Positions 49,290 to 61,512 of a stretch of DNA of 64,000 nucleotides are shown here, piece after piece. The DNA is from Cloeon dipterum (lineage: Eukaryota > Arthropoda > Insecta > Ephemeroptera > Baetidae). Below the pieces are notes generated by a model that saw only the letters and a program-made list of their open reading frames with translations, was not told where the DNA came from and made no database searches. A program made the translations under genes and the position numbers. The first letter of the stretch is position 1. Every line of letters begins with the position of its first letter. Where the stretch lies: the NCBI RefSeq assembly GCF_949628265.1, contig NC_088786.1, forward strand, positions 16,058,001 through 16,122,000, given 5' to 3'.

Positions 49290-50896
49290 TTGAATCGGCA
49301 TTTCGGTGCAAAGTAAAAGAAGGCACAGGCCTCTCAGCTTTTATTAACTCCATTCGCGACGCTCATCATTCTGTATTCCTTTCATTTCCATGAATTTGGC
49401 TGAATACACATCTGACTTGCGTTTTTAAAAAGCAATCTTGGCAAGCTAAAAGCATGTATTGAGGGTACTTCAAAGGATTGTATTTTAAGCAGTGAGCGCA
49501 TGAAAAAGAGAGCCCGCCTTGAAGCTTTGTCTCCTTTTGCAGACAATTTGTCAAAAAATGAACAGGAGCTGTGGATTTATTGCCTTATTCTGATGGGAGA
49601 ATTCACTCGGTCGGCGAAATTTTGTATGCAATCAAAGTCATACTTAAGGAAAATAAAGACAGGTGAGCCATTATTTATTGCCTTTTTTGCTCGACTTGGA
49701 ATGAAACAAAAGCACAAGTTTACGCGAATTAGCCTTTTTGGTGCGCGTGATTGAAAGGCGTCTGCGTGTTTACGCTGAATACTAAACTGAAACGCAACCA
49801 TAGCCAGAAACGTTATTTTCCGAGTACTTTCAAAACTGCAATATTTCCTTATTTCGAACCGAGTTGGTGGCTACGCCTAAATTTTTACCCACATGCTGTG
49901 GTTATCCGAGACGCAGTAATTTCATCCATAATTTGGGTTCCCGAGACGTAATTTGTAACTGCCAGAAAAAAACAGTGTTGCACAATTCATGAGCCGCGCA
50001 GAAGCTGCGGTGAAACCATTTCACGTGAATCGCAGTATTTATTGCTACGAATTCACTGATCGGATTTATTGCTCGAACCAAAGCTAGATTTATCAGTGTC
50101 TTTGATTGTAGCAATAAAAAGACTAGCGGTAATTAATTTTGTGCTTTAAAAAGGATGAGATATTTTCTTGATTAAAAATAAAAATGCTTGATTCTTATCA
50201 CAACTAATTTATTATCGTAGATTCCAAAAGCAGAAAAATAAACAGCTAGACAATATTATTTTCTAGTCCTGCTTCATCTTTTCAAATGTTATGTAATTCA
50301 ATGTATCGCTCTCGTGTTTTGTCATTTTCAGGATCTTGCAAAAATCGCGTTGTCAACCAAACCAAACCGTTTTGATATCAAAGCTATATCGCGTGAATGG
50401 AGTTGAGTATCGTGCTGAAGAAATCTCACAATTCGCCGCGCTCTCGGAATCTCTCACTGCCGTCTCGTGCGACTCGCCAACCACAAAAACGTTTAAAGAT
50501 ATGCATAAAATAACACCGCTCGGTTTAATTTAAAAAAAGTCCATTACAAAATCCCGTGCACAGCAATACTGAGGCCCGCCCTTACGCTAAAAACATTTAA
50601 AACTAAATATAATATCGTGCTGCCATCATTTTCCACTTTTTTATAGTCTTTTTTGTAATCACTTGTATGGCAAGAAGGAATCCGCGTGCGCTTTTTGTAC
50701 TCAATAAAAGTCGTCGTCCAATTAGAGTCCGCGGTGCGTTGAAAAAGTGGCAGATCAAAATCGAGCAAGTGCATATTTACGACTTTTACATGCACCGCCG
50801 AGACACAAAAAACCCTCTGCCGCGGACGCCGACACACACACACAAGAGCTCCGATTTCGATCAGCCACCCTTTCGCGCACATTCTGCTGAGCATGT
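49290..50896. other. Region between convergent genes
   Basis: Holds the 3' ends of the plus-strand gene ending at 48873 and the minus-strand RR gene. No further gene recognised. Confidence 0.45.
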
Positions 50897-52865
50897 TCAG
50901 TTGGATTCGATGTAGACGGGCTTGGTCTGGTGGTCCTGCACCCTCTGGTTGGGCGACACCTGCGTGTCGTGCACGGCGGCCACCGGCACGGCCCCGAAGA
51001 AGGTGGCTTTTTGCGAGATAGAGGCCGGCGGGATCGCCTGCTGCTCTTTCTGCTCCTTCTGCTCAGGCTGTTTGGGCTGCTCGGGCTGGTCGGGCAACGA
51101 CAGAGCCGCCGACCTGGTGTTTGCGATCTCCTCGGATTCCGGCGGCGGAGCCACACCCACAAACACTGGCACCGTTTGTCCGCCGAACGACGCGAATTTG
51201 CCTTCGGGAGCTGGATTCCTCAGGCCGAGGCTCTTGCCGGTGCGGTGCAGGTGCTGCTGCTCACGCAGACTGGGCGCCGAGTAGGCAGACAGTTGGGGCG
51301 GCGCGGCGGCGGCCACTGCGGCCCTCCGCAGGTGCTGCTGCTCGCCCTGGGGTGCGCCGTACGGGTGGAAGTGGGAAGCGTAGGTCATGGGCTTGGTTCC
51401 CTTGGCCGCGCCGTAGTACTCGAGGTCCTCCTCCACGCCCTTGAGCCCCTCGCTCACGGTGTAGATGCTGTCTGGCGGGTGAATTTTCTCGTCGTTGTCG
51501 TACTGCTCGTTCTCTTCAGCCTTCACCGGCACGACGGGCTCCTCGGGTTTTTGGGGCTGCTCCGCAACCTCAACAGGCGTGGCAGCGGGCAGGTCGGACT
51601 GCTCGGCGAGCAGCTTGGCCTGCAGGAAGAGCCGGGCGAACAGCGACTTGGCGGCCACCACCTCGGGGGTGTCTTGCACCTGTTTGGGTAGCACGCTGGA
51701 CGCTTCGTCCTCGTCGAACACCTGGAAGCCGTCCCTGCCTGCCGAGTACCTGACCTTCACGGTCTTGCCCTCAGGGTCGACGTAGCTGTAGGAGCCGCGG
51801 ACGGAGCCGTCCAGCGACCTGGCTTCGAGGCGCGCCTGCTGGGGGCTGCTGTAGCCGAAGAGGATGTTTCCACTTCCGTCCTGCGATTGGAACAGAGTGC
51901 TCTCAGATTCTTCGTCCGACGAGACGGCCGTGTACGAGCCGGGGCTGGGTCCGTGCGTCATGACCGACGGGGGCGCGTCATTGGCGAATCCGTCCTGCGA
52001 GTAGCCCTCCTGGGATGGCTGCACGTTGCCGAGGTGCGCCCCCTGCGAGACGACCACGACGGGCGGCGCCGCGGCGCGGAAAATCAGGCCGGGGGCAATC
52101 TGTCCGGCGTCGATCACGTTCTTGGGGTTGACGACGGGAGTGGCGGGGCCGGGGGCTGCTTCGACTACGGTGGCGTCGTCGGACACGTCGTTCAGCGGGA
52201 CTTCGTTGCCCCGCACGAAGGGCTTGGCGACCGCATCCGACACGGGGGTCGCGGCCACTCGGTGCGGCTGGTAGTACGCGGGGGTGGGCACGTAGGGGTG
52301 GTAAGGGGTGCGGAAGTAGGCCGCCGCCGGGCTCTGGTGGTAGTAGTAGACGGGCTGGTGATAAACGCTGCCATAGAAAACGGGTGTGGAGAGTACGCTG
52401 CCCAAAAGGTAAACCTGTAGGAAAAGGACACAAAGCGAATGCGTGAAAAATGATGTCAGAAGAGGCGAAGGAGATTAAAATAACAAACGGCTCTCCGAGC
52501 GGTCGCGACACGAATAAAAACAAGGGAATTCATTTTTACGTGTCCTCGACATACGTGCAAGTTGGCCACAAAAGTGGCCAAGATAGGCGTTTATAGTTTA
52601 ATATAGTGCTCTAAATTACGCTCCGCAAATGATCTCGTTTAACTTGAAACACGCCCTGGCGAACCGAATAATGTCACGTATTTAGCCTTGAAACCGTGCC
52701 AAGTTCAAAGTCAAATTAAAAACCTCATCATAATTTGAGCGCGCGTGAAAAAAATAACAATAACTCATAAACCACAGCACAAAAAGCGCGACGGAAAAGC
52801 GTATAGGTGCGCTGATAAACGAACGATAATCCTTTACTTACGAGGAGCAGCGCGTGGCGAAACAT
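50897..52865 (-). CDS. Large RR-family cuticle protein (chitin_bind_4)
   Basis: Exon 1 (52865-52842) encodes MFRHALLL before GTAAGT. Exon 2 (52414-50897) starts after TTTCCTACAG, for a total of 513 residues. The signal peptide is MFRHALLLVYLLGSVLS. A Tyr/Pro/Val-rich N-terminal part follows. The Rebers-Riddiford chitin-binding domain lies at about 180-245: GNILFGY, then GSYSYVDPEGKTVKVRYSAG and RDGF, fitting G-x8-G-x6-Y-x-A-x3-GF, with Arg where the classical consensus has Glu. The C-terminal half is long and low in complexity, with DLEYYGAAK (about 338-346), HPYGAPQ, Ala-rich and Gln/Glu/Pro-rich stretches. It binds chitin in the cuticle by family knowledge. Most RR proteins are much shorter, so this belongs to the long, divergent group. 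The minus orientation is opposite to the GPGG cluster. A TATA box lies just upstream. Confidence 0.94.
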
Positions 52866-52910
52866 GGTGTGGTCAAAGGAGTAGTGTCGCGAGGCGGGGA
52901 GTATCAGGGC

Positions 52911-52917
52911 ATTTATA
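52911..52917 (-). promoter_or_regulatory. TATA box of the RR cuticle gene
   Basis: TATAAAT on the minus strand, 46 bases before the ATG. Transcription would start near 52887, giving a 5' UTR of only about 20 bases. Confidence 0.65.
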
Positions 52918-55900
52918 GCAGAGCGCCCCTGCAGCCATCGGCGCGCGAGGTGAGCCTGCTTCTCTTCTACTACCTCTGCTGTTGCTGCTGCTGCTGGAGC
53001 TTCGGCAGGCAGCCAGGCTATCAGGTCAAACGGCAAAACACGCGAGCTAATTGGTTCGATTGATAACACTGCGAGCTGCCAACCGCATCGATCGCTTCGT
53101 CCGCGGAGAATAGGCAGCTCTTTTTGCGACTCGATAGTTTTCTGCGGCCGTCGCTCGCTGCGCAGCACGCGTGACAAACCTGGAATTTTTCTCCAATTGT
53201 GTGTGCATTTATTGCTAAGTGAGCATCTTTGTTTGAGTTGCTCAACCAGTGTGGGTGCTGGTAAACAATCGGTGAACACATTTTTGCGCTACTGACTCAC
53301 GTAAATTATGTTCAAACGCATTGCATATTAGCCCATTCTATTACGCGGCAGTTGCGTCAGTCGGACGAAAAGAATGGTTTCCTTGTGTGGCGCAGAATTT
53401 GAAAAACGTGAGTGAGCGGGCGGTGCGGACGGACGCGAATTCGCAAATGTATATTTAGAATGTGATTTACTACTGCCAGATAAAGGAATCGTCAGAAATT
53501 CGGTCCCATTTCAATTAGCATATTGCAGCATTAATCCCTGTCTCGTTTAAACGAACATTTTATTTTCCAGTTTTCCCCTATCAGATCCATAAGTGCAAAT
53601 TTACTTTCCGAGAAACATGCATGCTGCACCAAGAGATGACTTTTTTTGCAGCTTGGAAGGTCGAAAGGCAGCCGTGATAATTTATTGCAATCGCTTAGGA
53701 GGGAGCTGTTAACAATTAAAACGTTGGCCTTTAATTAACACGAGGGGCTTTTAGTTAGCAGCAGCGAGCAGGGATTTTTGGAGCAAAGTGCATCAACGCA
53801 TGCATGCATCATTAATTAATTCAATTAAAAATGTCCACGAGGTACAACGAGGTAGTTGTTGTTGTTGGTAATTGCATATATAAAACGCGCGATACACAGC
53901 CTCGGCGCGATGTTTGCTGCGCCGTCCGTCGCGGATAATGTCAACTCGCAAATCTTGTTGCGCTGCTATGCGGTCCACACCCTTTCGGAACAATTAAAAA
54001 AGACCGCATTGGCGCCGGAGAACTGCACGCTGGGTTTCTGCCTCCATTTTTCCTTTCGTGCTTTCGGATTTAGTTCAAGGCGGGCTGCGATATCACGTCA
54101 ACCACCCACGACAATTAATACATAGGATCGGGCATATTTCACACTTTCCGCTGCCGCGCGACAGCCGATCTTTATATTCGGATTATTTATTCAAATTAAT
54201 CTCCGCATCAGCCGCGGTAGCACCCATTTTAAAGAAAACGATCCGCTCAATAAATTTCCAGCTGCACTCCTCGCATGCATGCATGTAATCGAATACAGTT
54301 GTGCGAATGGACAGAGCCATTAATTTCGAGCCAGCCAAGTGTAGGTGCGGTACCTGCAGAAAAGACGCGAATGTCGGGCGCATTTGCATCTGCGTGGAGG
54401 AAGTAGCACGCGGAGAAAAGAAAACGGCGGCGGCGGCAGCAACTCCTGGCGAAATTAATCCAAATGCCTTCGCATCGCGCGCGAGATGATTATAAATTCA
54501 AGTCGTCTGCCCGCGTGCCGCTGCTGCTGTTATAGGTAAATGAATTGTTTGACGGCCGTTTGTTGTTATTGGTCCCATTCAAGGTTGAGACAATGCACAA
54601 AGAGCGGCTGACATTTTTATTGTCGCAACGCACGACAGGTCTTTAACGTTAAAAGTACAAAGATCAAACATGAAAATTTGCTTTTGCCATAAAAAGCGAG
54701 TGGAGCGGCATCCCGAGAAATCTCCAAAGTCGCCTTTTTGCACGTTCGATCGGCTGGTCGGTCGGTCGGCGGGCGCATTGTGTGCACGCAGCACTGCCAT
54801 TATTTAAGAGGAAAATATTACATTCTAAGGGATTGTTCGTCGTGCTACGTGTACCAACAGTTTTATGGCGCGCCGAGTATGAGCAAATAATAATAACGAG
54901 CTCGTCATATCGTTGCCATTTTATGTGGTCGTCTCACAGCTTTTGACACGAGGACGAGCGATTAGTTTTTTATTAAGTGCAACATACTGCACCTTCGTGG
55001 GCCGAATATCAGCGCTATTTACTGTGGAAATTCAGTTGCGCAGTCACTACTAGTCGAGTAATGCGTTTCGAAAAAGACATAAAATTTCAAACTGGTTTCA
55101 GGAGCGTCTCGGTTTTTGCTGCTGTTTAAGCAGTTAAATTTGATTTCGTTTTTAAAAAGAGGAAAACAACACATCATTAAATTTGTTATTAGTGAAGATA
55201 TAACATGATTTAATCTGTTTTTAAAACAACTGACAATGAGTAAAAGGTTATCTCAACAATTGCAAGGCATTCTTAATTTTAATTATATGATTCATTCCAA
55301 GCCGAATCTCTTAAGCTTTTAGTGTTTCATTGTTTCGTTAATTGCCAAATTCGTTTTTATTTTTTGCCTTGATTGGTTTGCGAATGCCTTTTGTTTTTCA
55401 CGGCAAAAATAGTCGTTCCCAGAGACTGGTAAAAGATTCGGATTTAACGAAATTTCTTAATCAGTGTAGCTTATTGATTATCAGCAAAAATTACTCTCCA
55501 AGGAAAATTTATCAAAGAAAGGACTTTTAAAAATAATGCGGCTCTGTATTTTACACCGATTTGAATCCAGCTGTAATCTAGTTATTTCTTCGGCCCGATA
55601 ATTCAACATACATGCATTTAATTCCAACTTTTCTGTTCTTAATATTGCCCTAATTTTTTAGTCTTCTTAGTGCAAAAATTGCTTAAAATAAGGCTAGAAA
55701 ACACTAAAATCTATGAATAATATGAGAAAAAGCATTTCTCCTTTTGAGAATACTAATTATTTCACTGCAGTTTTTAACTTTGTCCATACGTTGGAGATAG
55801 TCGCTGCTTAACAAGAAAAAAGGTTTTTATAGAACAATATTTTAGAAATGAGTAATAATTCAAAGATTAAAAAATATATTTTATTATTAGTCGTATAAAC

Positions 55901-56326
55901 AGAGCTCAGGATAAAATAGTCAACATAATAATTTTCTCACGTTAACTTATTCTTAGAATATTAAATAATCTTTATCTTTGAATAAGAGAATCGCTTTTGC
56001 AGACTCTTTAGTTTCAAAAGTAAGTTTGTTTATTTATTCTTTAGGCTTTTAAGATGAGTGAGGACTAAGCCTTGAACTTTAAAGCTTCAGAGAGAGTTCA
56101 ATTAAAATATATTATGGTTTGATCATCATGTTCTCTCCAACATTATACACAATTTCCTCACCAAAACATTCAACGTTTGTAGCCAAGTTAGCCAATTACG
56201 GCGATTAATTATAAAGCAGCCAGTGTGGTCTTTCCTTTGAGAATTCCTGCATACAAAATCACTATGGCGCATCTAAACGTTTAAAACAACCGCAGACTGC
56301 TCGACTTTTAATGTGTAAGCTGATAC

Positions 56327-56359
<33 letters not shown>

Positions 56360-59314
56360 GTTAAGCAATTTTTCCATTTTATAATATGGTCTCGAGAGTG
56401 TGGCTTGCCTGTTTGGTTAAGTGAATGACTTCATCCCATAAAATTATTGCTTGTGCGCGCAATGAAAACATCTGAACGCGTCGCGGTGATAAACAAATGC
56501 GTCTCAAATCAAATAATAATCATCGCGAGGCCTCGACGTTTAAAAATAAAAAGGAAGCCAACGACGCGCTGCAAAAACTATTCCTGGACACACCCAGCAT
56601 TCAATTTTAAAGATCCGCTACATTCTCCGCTGACGCTGCTCCATAAAAAAACGTGTTGTATAATACTCATTTGGTATTGCTGCCGAATATGCATACATAT
56701 ATAAAAGCAAGGGATTTGGATGAGGCGCTGCTTTGGGCCGACGTATATACGTGATAACCATCACGAAATAATTTTCCTCCTCATAGAGAAGAGATGCCAT
56801 ACTTTAATTTAATTAACTGGACTTAATTGCCACTCTGGCTGACAGATAAAGCGCCATCTTTTGTTATCGTACTCATTTGTGCAGAATGTGGGGCGGAAAT
56901 ATGTGTTTCAAAACACCGCTGCTTCGGCTTTCCCTTCGATTTTCACGTAGGCGTGGCTCAATTAGAGTGGTAGTGACGGATTTTGCGAAAATAAAAATGT
57001 GCGATGGTATATGCATGCAGTTGCAGTCATTAAGAGCTGTTGTTTCACGTGGGCTGGCAGCGGTACGCTCTCGCAGGTCACTTAATAATTCTGAAGTCCG
57101 TCCCTGAAGGTCGCGTTGGTCTCAATACGTGAGCAAAACTAATAATCTCCTGATAATTTATCGCGGTTCGATGCGGGGATGAATAAATCTCAATTAAAAT
57201 GAAATATGAATGCGATTCATCGAGCGATCAAGATCAGCGGAGGAATAAATTGAAATGCAAATTCCGCGGTGACACTTGAATGCGTTTTGTGGGAGTTTTT
57301 TTACTGTTTGGACGGTGACCACCCACACGGAAGAGCATCGTAATTAATTTAAGGCAAGATGGATGAAGTTGCAAGTGCGAAAGAAAGGTGAAGCAGTGCT
57401 GCATATATACAAATCTCGTCCTCCTATTTGTTGGCTCGGAGCGATTTTCTATAATATTTGATGCATAATGCATCGCAAATACATTGGAAAAGATGCACCG
57501 CACGTAAATCTCACCATCGGCACCGAGCCGTGTTCACTTTTGTTTTATTGTTCCATCAACTCTGCATAAACGCCAGCATTATCTGTAACACAATCCGCTT
57601 TTTGCGAGTGGATAATGCATATTTCATTGGAAGCGAGGCAAAATTGTCTGCTCGCTCTCATTGCACGATGTTTCCAGCTGCACGGAATACGAAAAAAGCT
57701 GAAAATGCACCTGTGCTGCACAACAAAGGCGCTCGAGATCGACTTTTATTGCATCGAAACACTGCAACCGCGATGAAAAAGCAACCGCATCTCGGATCAC
57801 ACCCACGAGGGCTGCTGCAAACAAATTGCAGACGCACAATATGTTTGTTTTCTCGCGTTTTAACGATCTCGTAAATCGAAATCCAACACCCAATAAATCT
57901 AAATGACTCATCGCACATGGTGATTCACAAGAAAGAAGTCAAAGCGTGACACTACAAGCAAGTTGTTTCACTTTGCTATCAAGACATTCCACTTAAAAAC
58001 GTCAAAGAAATTAAATTAAAAATATCCAACGTCGGAAGAAATCAGAGAACACTCGAGAAGACGCGAACCATTCTTGCAAAATAATTGCCTGCGTCTCTCG
58101 CCAATTAAATAGTAAATTACACGTCGACACAATCAACTCATTAATAGAGGCTGCATAATAGATCAGCATGGCTATAAATAACAATTAAGGCCCACACGGG
58201 GGCAGCCAACCTGCATCTGTGCAACATTGAATTGTCACAGCATATATGCAAAATGCGCTCGCTCCTGTCGCCGAGATAAATGCTCTCATCCGATGCCGAT
58301 TGAAACAAGCCCGCGATCGATCGCAATTAATTCCAACCATCGGCGGCAGCAGAAATAAAAACATCTCACGCGTTCGAAATCTCACTGGTGACAAGGACAC
58401 GGCACACGACAGGGCAAAGAAGCCGTTTCCGTCCCAAACGCTTAGCAATTATGTCAGATATTAACGACTCTGCTAGCGAACAAGCTCAGTCAATTAATGC
58501 AGCTGCTTCACGCCGGGCTCGTTTATTGCAGTTTATCTCTGCGCTTCTCAATTCGAGCAAAGCGACGGCCCTGAACTTGCTCTTGTGATAATATTCCGCT
58601 TTGTAAATCACGTCCCGGGCAGAGACAATCTCTTGCCTTTATTTCTCGAGCGCACTTTTTGCACGATAATTCTTCAAATTTGAAGAGAACATTCCTCGGC
58701 GGCGCATTTACGTACGGCCGCGATTGCTGCGTCGCGAGAGAGCCTGTGTATGTTTCGCATAAATCCGACTCTGTGATTATCCTTTTGAAACTGTTTGTTG
58801 TGAGATCATCCACGGCACGAATTACTCGATATTATCGAGGCCTGCGCCTTCTATTGCTTTTTTATTGATGTGAATCGTGTTATCCATCTTCCACACAAGC
58901 GCATTATTTATTTTTTTGTGCAATCGATCGTAGCTATTGTTCTAAACGCATTAAAATTTATAAGCACTTTATTTATCACTAATTGGTGCGAAGTATATTG
59001 CGTTCATTGTGAAATTCTTCCTGGCAGAATGTGCAAGAAAAAAGGAGGGAACGACCGGTGCCGTTTAATAAATTAATGATTTAATTTGTGAAAAAGCGGC
59101 GGCATCTGCGTTTGAATCATTAACGGTTCGGTGCCGCGTACGGAGCGAAAACAAGAGCCTTCGTCATATTATTCAAAAAGCAGTTGAAAGTACTATATTG
59201 TGTTGACCTAGACGCTTTCGAGGTGATAATTGTGCTCGCCTCCGAATTTGTTAGCTAAAGGTTAAAGAGTGCGTGTGCCGTTAAAAAATTCACTTGTGTG
59301 TGTTACCCTTAGGC
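52918..59314. other. Gene-poor region right of the RR gene
   Basis: About 6.4 kb with alternating AT-rich DNA and GC-richer patches (53100-53460, 54300-54800). Frames present look like chance. The only clear repeat is the (GA)n run at 56331-56357. No RNA gene recognised. Confidence 0.4.
56331..56357. repeat. (GA)n microsatellite
   Basis: About 13 uninterrupted GA units in intergenic DNA. GA runs can bind GAGA-type factors in insects, but nothing here shows this. Confidence 0.9.
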
Positions 59315-59455
59315 ATGGGAGGGGTCCACCGAAGACCCAGCCAAGCAGGTCCTTCGGCTGGTGCTCGATCCTCACTCATGTATGAAGAATTTTTTGCCGC
59401 GGTTCAAGGCTTTCGGCCAAGTCCAAGGCCAGAAAAGTGGCGAGCTTCAGATTAG
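59315..59455 (+). CDS. Possible small open frame in a GC-rich island
   Basis: A 46-codon frame starts at ATG just after an acceptor-like TTACCCTTAG and ends in TAG. It has protein-like composition: MGGVHRRPSQAG at the start, SLMYEEFFAAVQGFRPSP in the middle and PEKWRASD at the end. The island stands out from the AT-rich flanks. On the minus strand the same island also holds an ATG frame of 24 codons (MSEDRAPAEGPAWLGLRW...) leading to a weak donor. I recognise no family. It may be an exon of an unseen gene, a small peptide, or a conserved non-coding element. Confidence 0.25.
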   Translation: MGGVHRRPSQAGPSAGARSSLMYEEFFAAVQGFRPSPRPEKWRASD

Positions 59456-61445
59456 CGGCAATTCCTCATCACCGCTCTAATTGCGTGACAGTGAGACGCC
59501 GAGTTTCTCAAATTTGCTCCACGCCGTGAGAATAATCAACAGTGTTTTTGGATTCTCAGACATTATCGCTAATCTCCTTTACAATAGCTAAACATCATAT
59601 CATTTTTTTCTAGCCTGTGGACAAATTAACTAGTTTCACCTCTCTCCTTTTATGTAAAAATGATTGCTTTTTTAGCTGTTTATTATGGTTCATTAAATCC
59701 CGTGTTTTTGGTGAACATGCGTGTTGAAAGAAAATGTTAAAAATTCTAAAATTAAAATTCAAAAAATAATAGAGCTGTGTATCTTTAAATTAAAAAAGCA
59801 ATATTTAAAAAACTAAATTTGATCATAATCAGTAGAATGGCAACTTGCGTGTTGTCACGTGCTAAATTTAATGTAATAATTTAAGTGATAGTTTTACTAT
59901 TATTATTTGTTTTAACAGTTAATAATGCAGTTAAACACAGGTTTAATATTTTATTTTGCGTACAGTATCAATAAATGTTTTTATAAAATTTTAATTTTAA
60001 TTATAAAATTTGATTATTTTTTATTGTTTTTAAAATTATTTAAACTGAATTATTGTTATTCTTAAAAACATTCTGGTAAATTATTTATTATAATTAAATG
60101 ATATAATTTGTTTGCATTTGTATATAAATACTCTGTAGACTTAGATGTGTGGCATATACATTAATAAAAATGATACTAACGTGGCCAAGGTGATCTTGCA
60201 AGATTGCAAGAATGAAGATATTAATAATATAATAAAATTAAATTTAAGGATCATTACAGTCTGGCCTAATGTGTAGAGTAACATAGCAGACCAATCTGCA
60301 CCAATTTCAGATACTGACGTTGCTTCTTCTAACTTTTAAGATCTTCATTTATTTGAAGATTTTCTTTTTTGCTCATCATTAATTCAAATCTAAGCTATGA
60401 GCTGTCAGACCTTCGATTATATATTTTTTAATTTCATGAACTGAAAAATGCCCAACACACAATTGAATGAAATCTGACTGCCAACCAACATTTGAGCAAC
60501 AGTTGACTATAGGCTGGAGAAGTTTCAGAAAACCGCGATATAATGTCGTTGTTCATGATCAACAAGGTCAAATACCTTATAGTTAGTGCAGCCTAGAAAC
60601 GACTGCAAAGACAATGAGAGCAACATTTAAATCGATTTTTCTACGAGTGGGTGGAATACGTAAGCAATGTCCTCTCGGTTATTTGCATCAGGGCTGTGGC
60701 GGGTTCTGCTTCCAAAAATTTATAGAATACTTGGCCTTGTCACCATCAAGTGCAGATGCAGACACAAACATTTAAATATTGGGCACTCGTGAAAGGTGTA
60801 TTTGCCGACTCAAGTTTTATGCATCAGATAAATATAAAGTATACATTCTCCGCGCACAAATGGTGTTTGGGAAGGCTCTCTGTCATCGGACTCTATGTGC
60901 TGATCTGATTGTAAAACCTTTGATTGGCCTCTCCTTTTTGAAAATGCACACCACTTTGCCCTCATACGGAGACTATAGAGTGCTCTCTGAATCACTGCGA
61001 GGCACCTTCACCTTGCTCTAGCTTCGTTGTGATGCAGATTACTTTTTCAAATTCTTCAACTGCGCGTTTGGTGAGCGAGGGAGCGGAATGCCTTGACCAC
61101 CGACTTACCGACAAAATTAATTGCTGGAAAATCGTTTCGGCGACAAGGAAGCAGCGAATCGTTGTGCAGTCGCACCAGCGAAATGCAGTTTGTTTGTTTT
61201 GGCGTGTCCGCCTGCTGTCAGGTATTCAATGACGAATGCAGTTGCGAATTGAAATAATAAATAATCGACTGACGCTTGATCGGACTGCTCGCAAAGGACA
61301 CAAGTGACCTAAATGAGCAAATAAAATCGCTCTCGAAAATTGCATTTAGCCCGGCATGAGCGTAATTAATAACTGCAATAACTTTCGGCTTCTGACTGAT
61401 AGCATCATTCAGCGTCAGTTCGTGATTTCTGCAACTTGATGGAAG
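59456..61445. other. Very AT-rich intergenic stretch
   Basis: Nothing recognised. 59600-60450 is especially AT-rich. Confidence 0.45.
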
Positions 61446-61512
61446 ATGGATTACGCTGCCGGGATCTCGAGGTTTGCCCTAGTCGTGGTTTCACGGATTG
61501 TTTTCACGCAAG
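61446..61512 (+). CDS. Possible signal-peptide first exon
   Basis: ATG opens MDYAAGISRFALVVVSRIVF, then Thr-Gln, and reaches CAAG/GTATAA in phase 1. A TCAGT initiator-like motif about 30-40 bases upstream would fit a TATA-less start site. A secreted or membrane-protein leader exon ending in phase 1 is common in insect Ig-domain and receptor genes. No second exon is seen before the window ends, so a long first intron would be needed. Confidence 0.3.

Noticed and set aside
50930-51691. 253-codon plus-strand frame rich in Leu, Gly and Arg
   Set aside because: Antisense shadow of the RR cuticle protein exon.
57150-57185. GGTTCGAT resembling a tRNA T-loop
   Set aside because: The flanks do not form a T-stem, and no D-arm or anticodon arm fits upstream.
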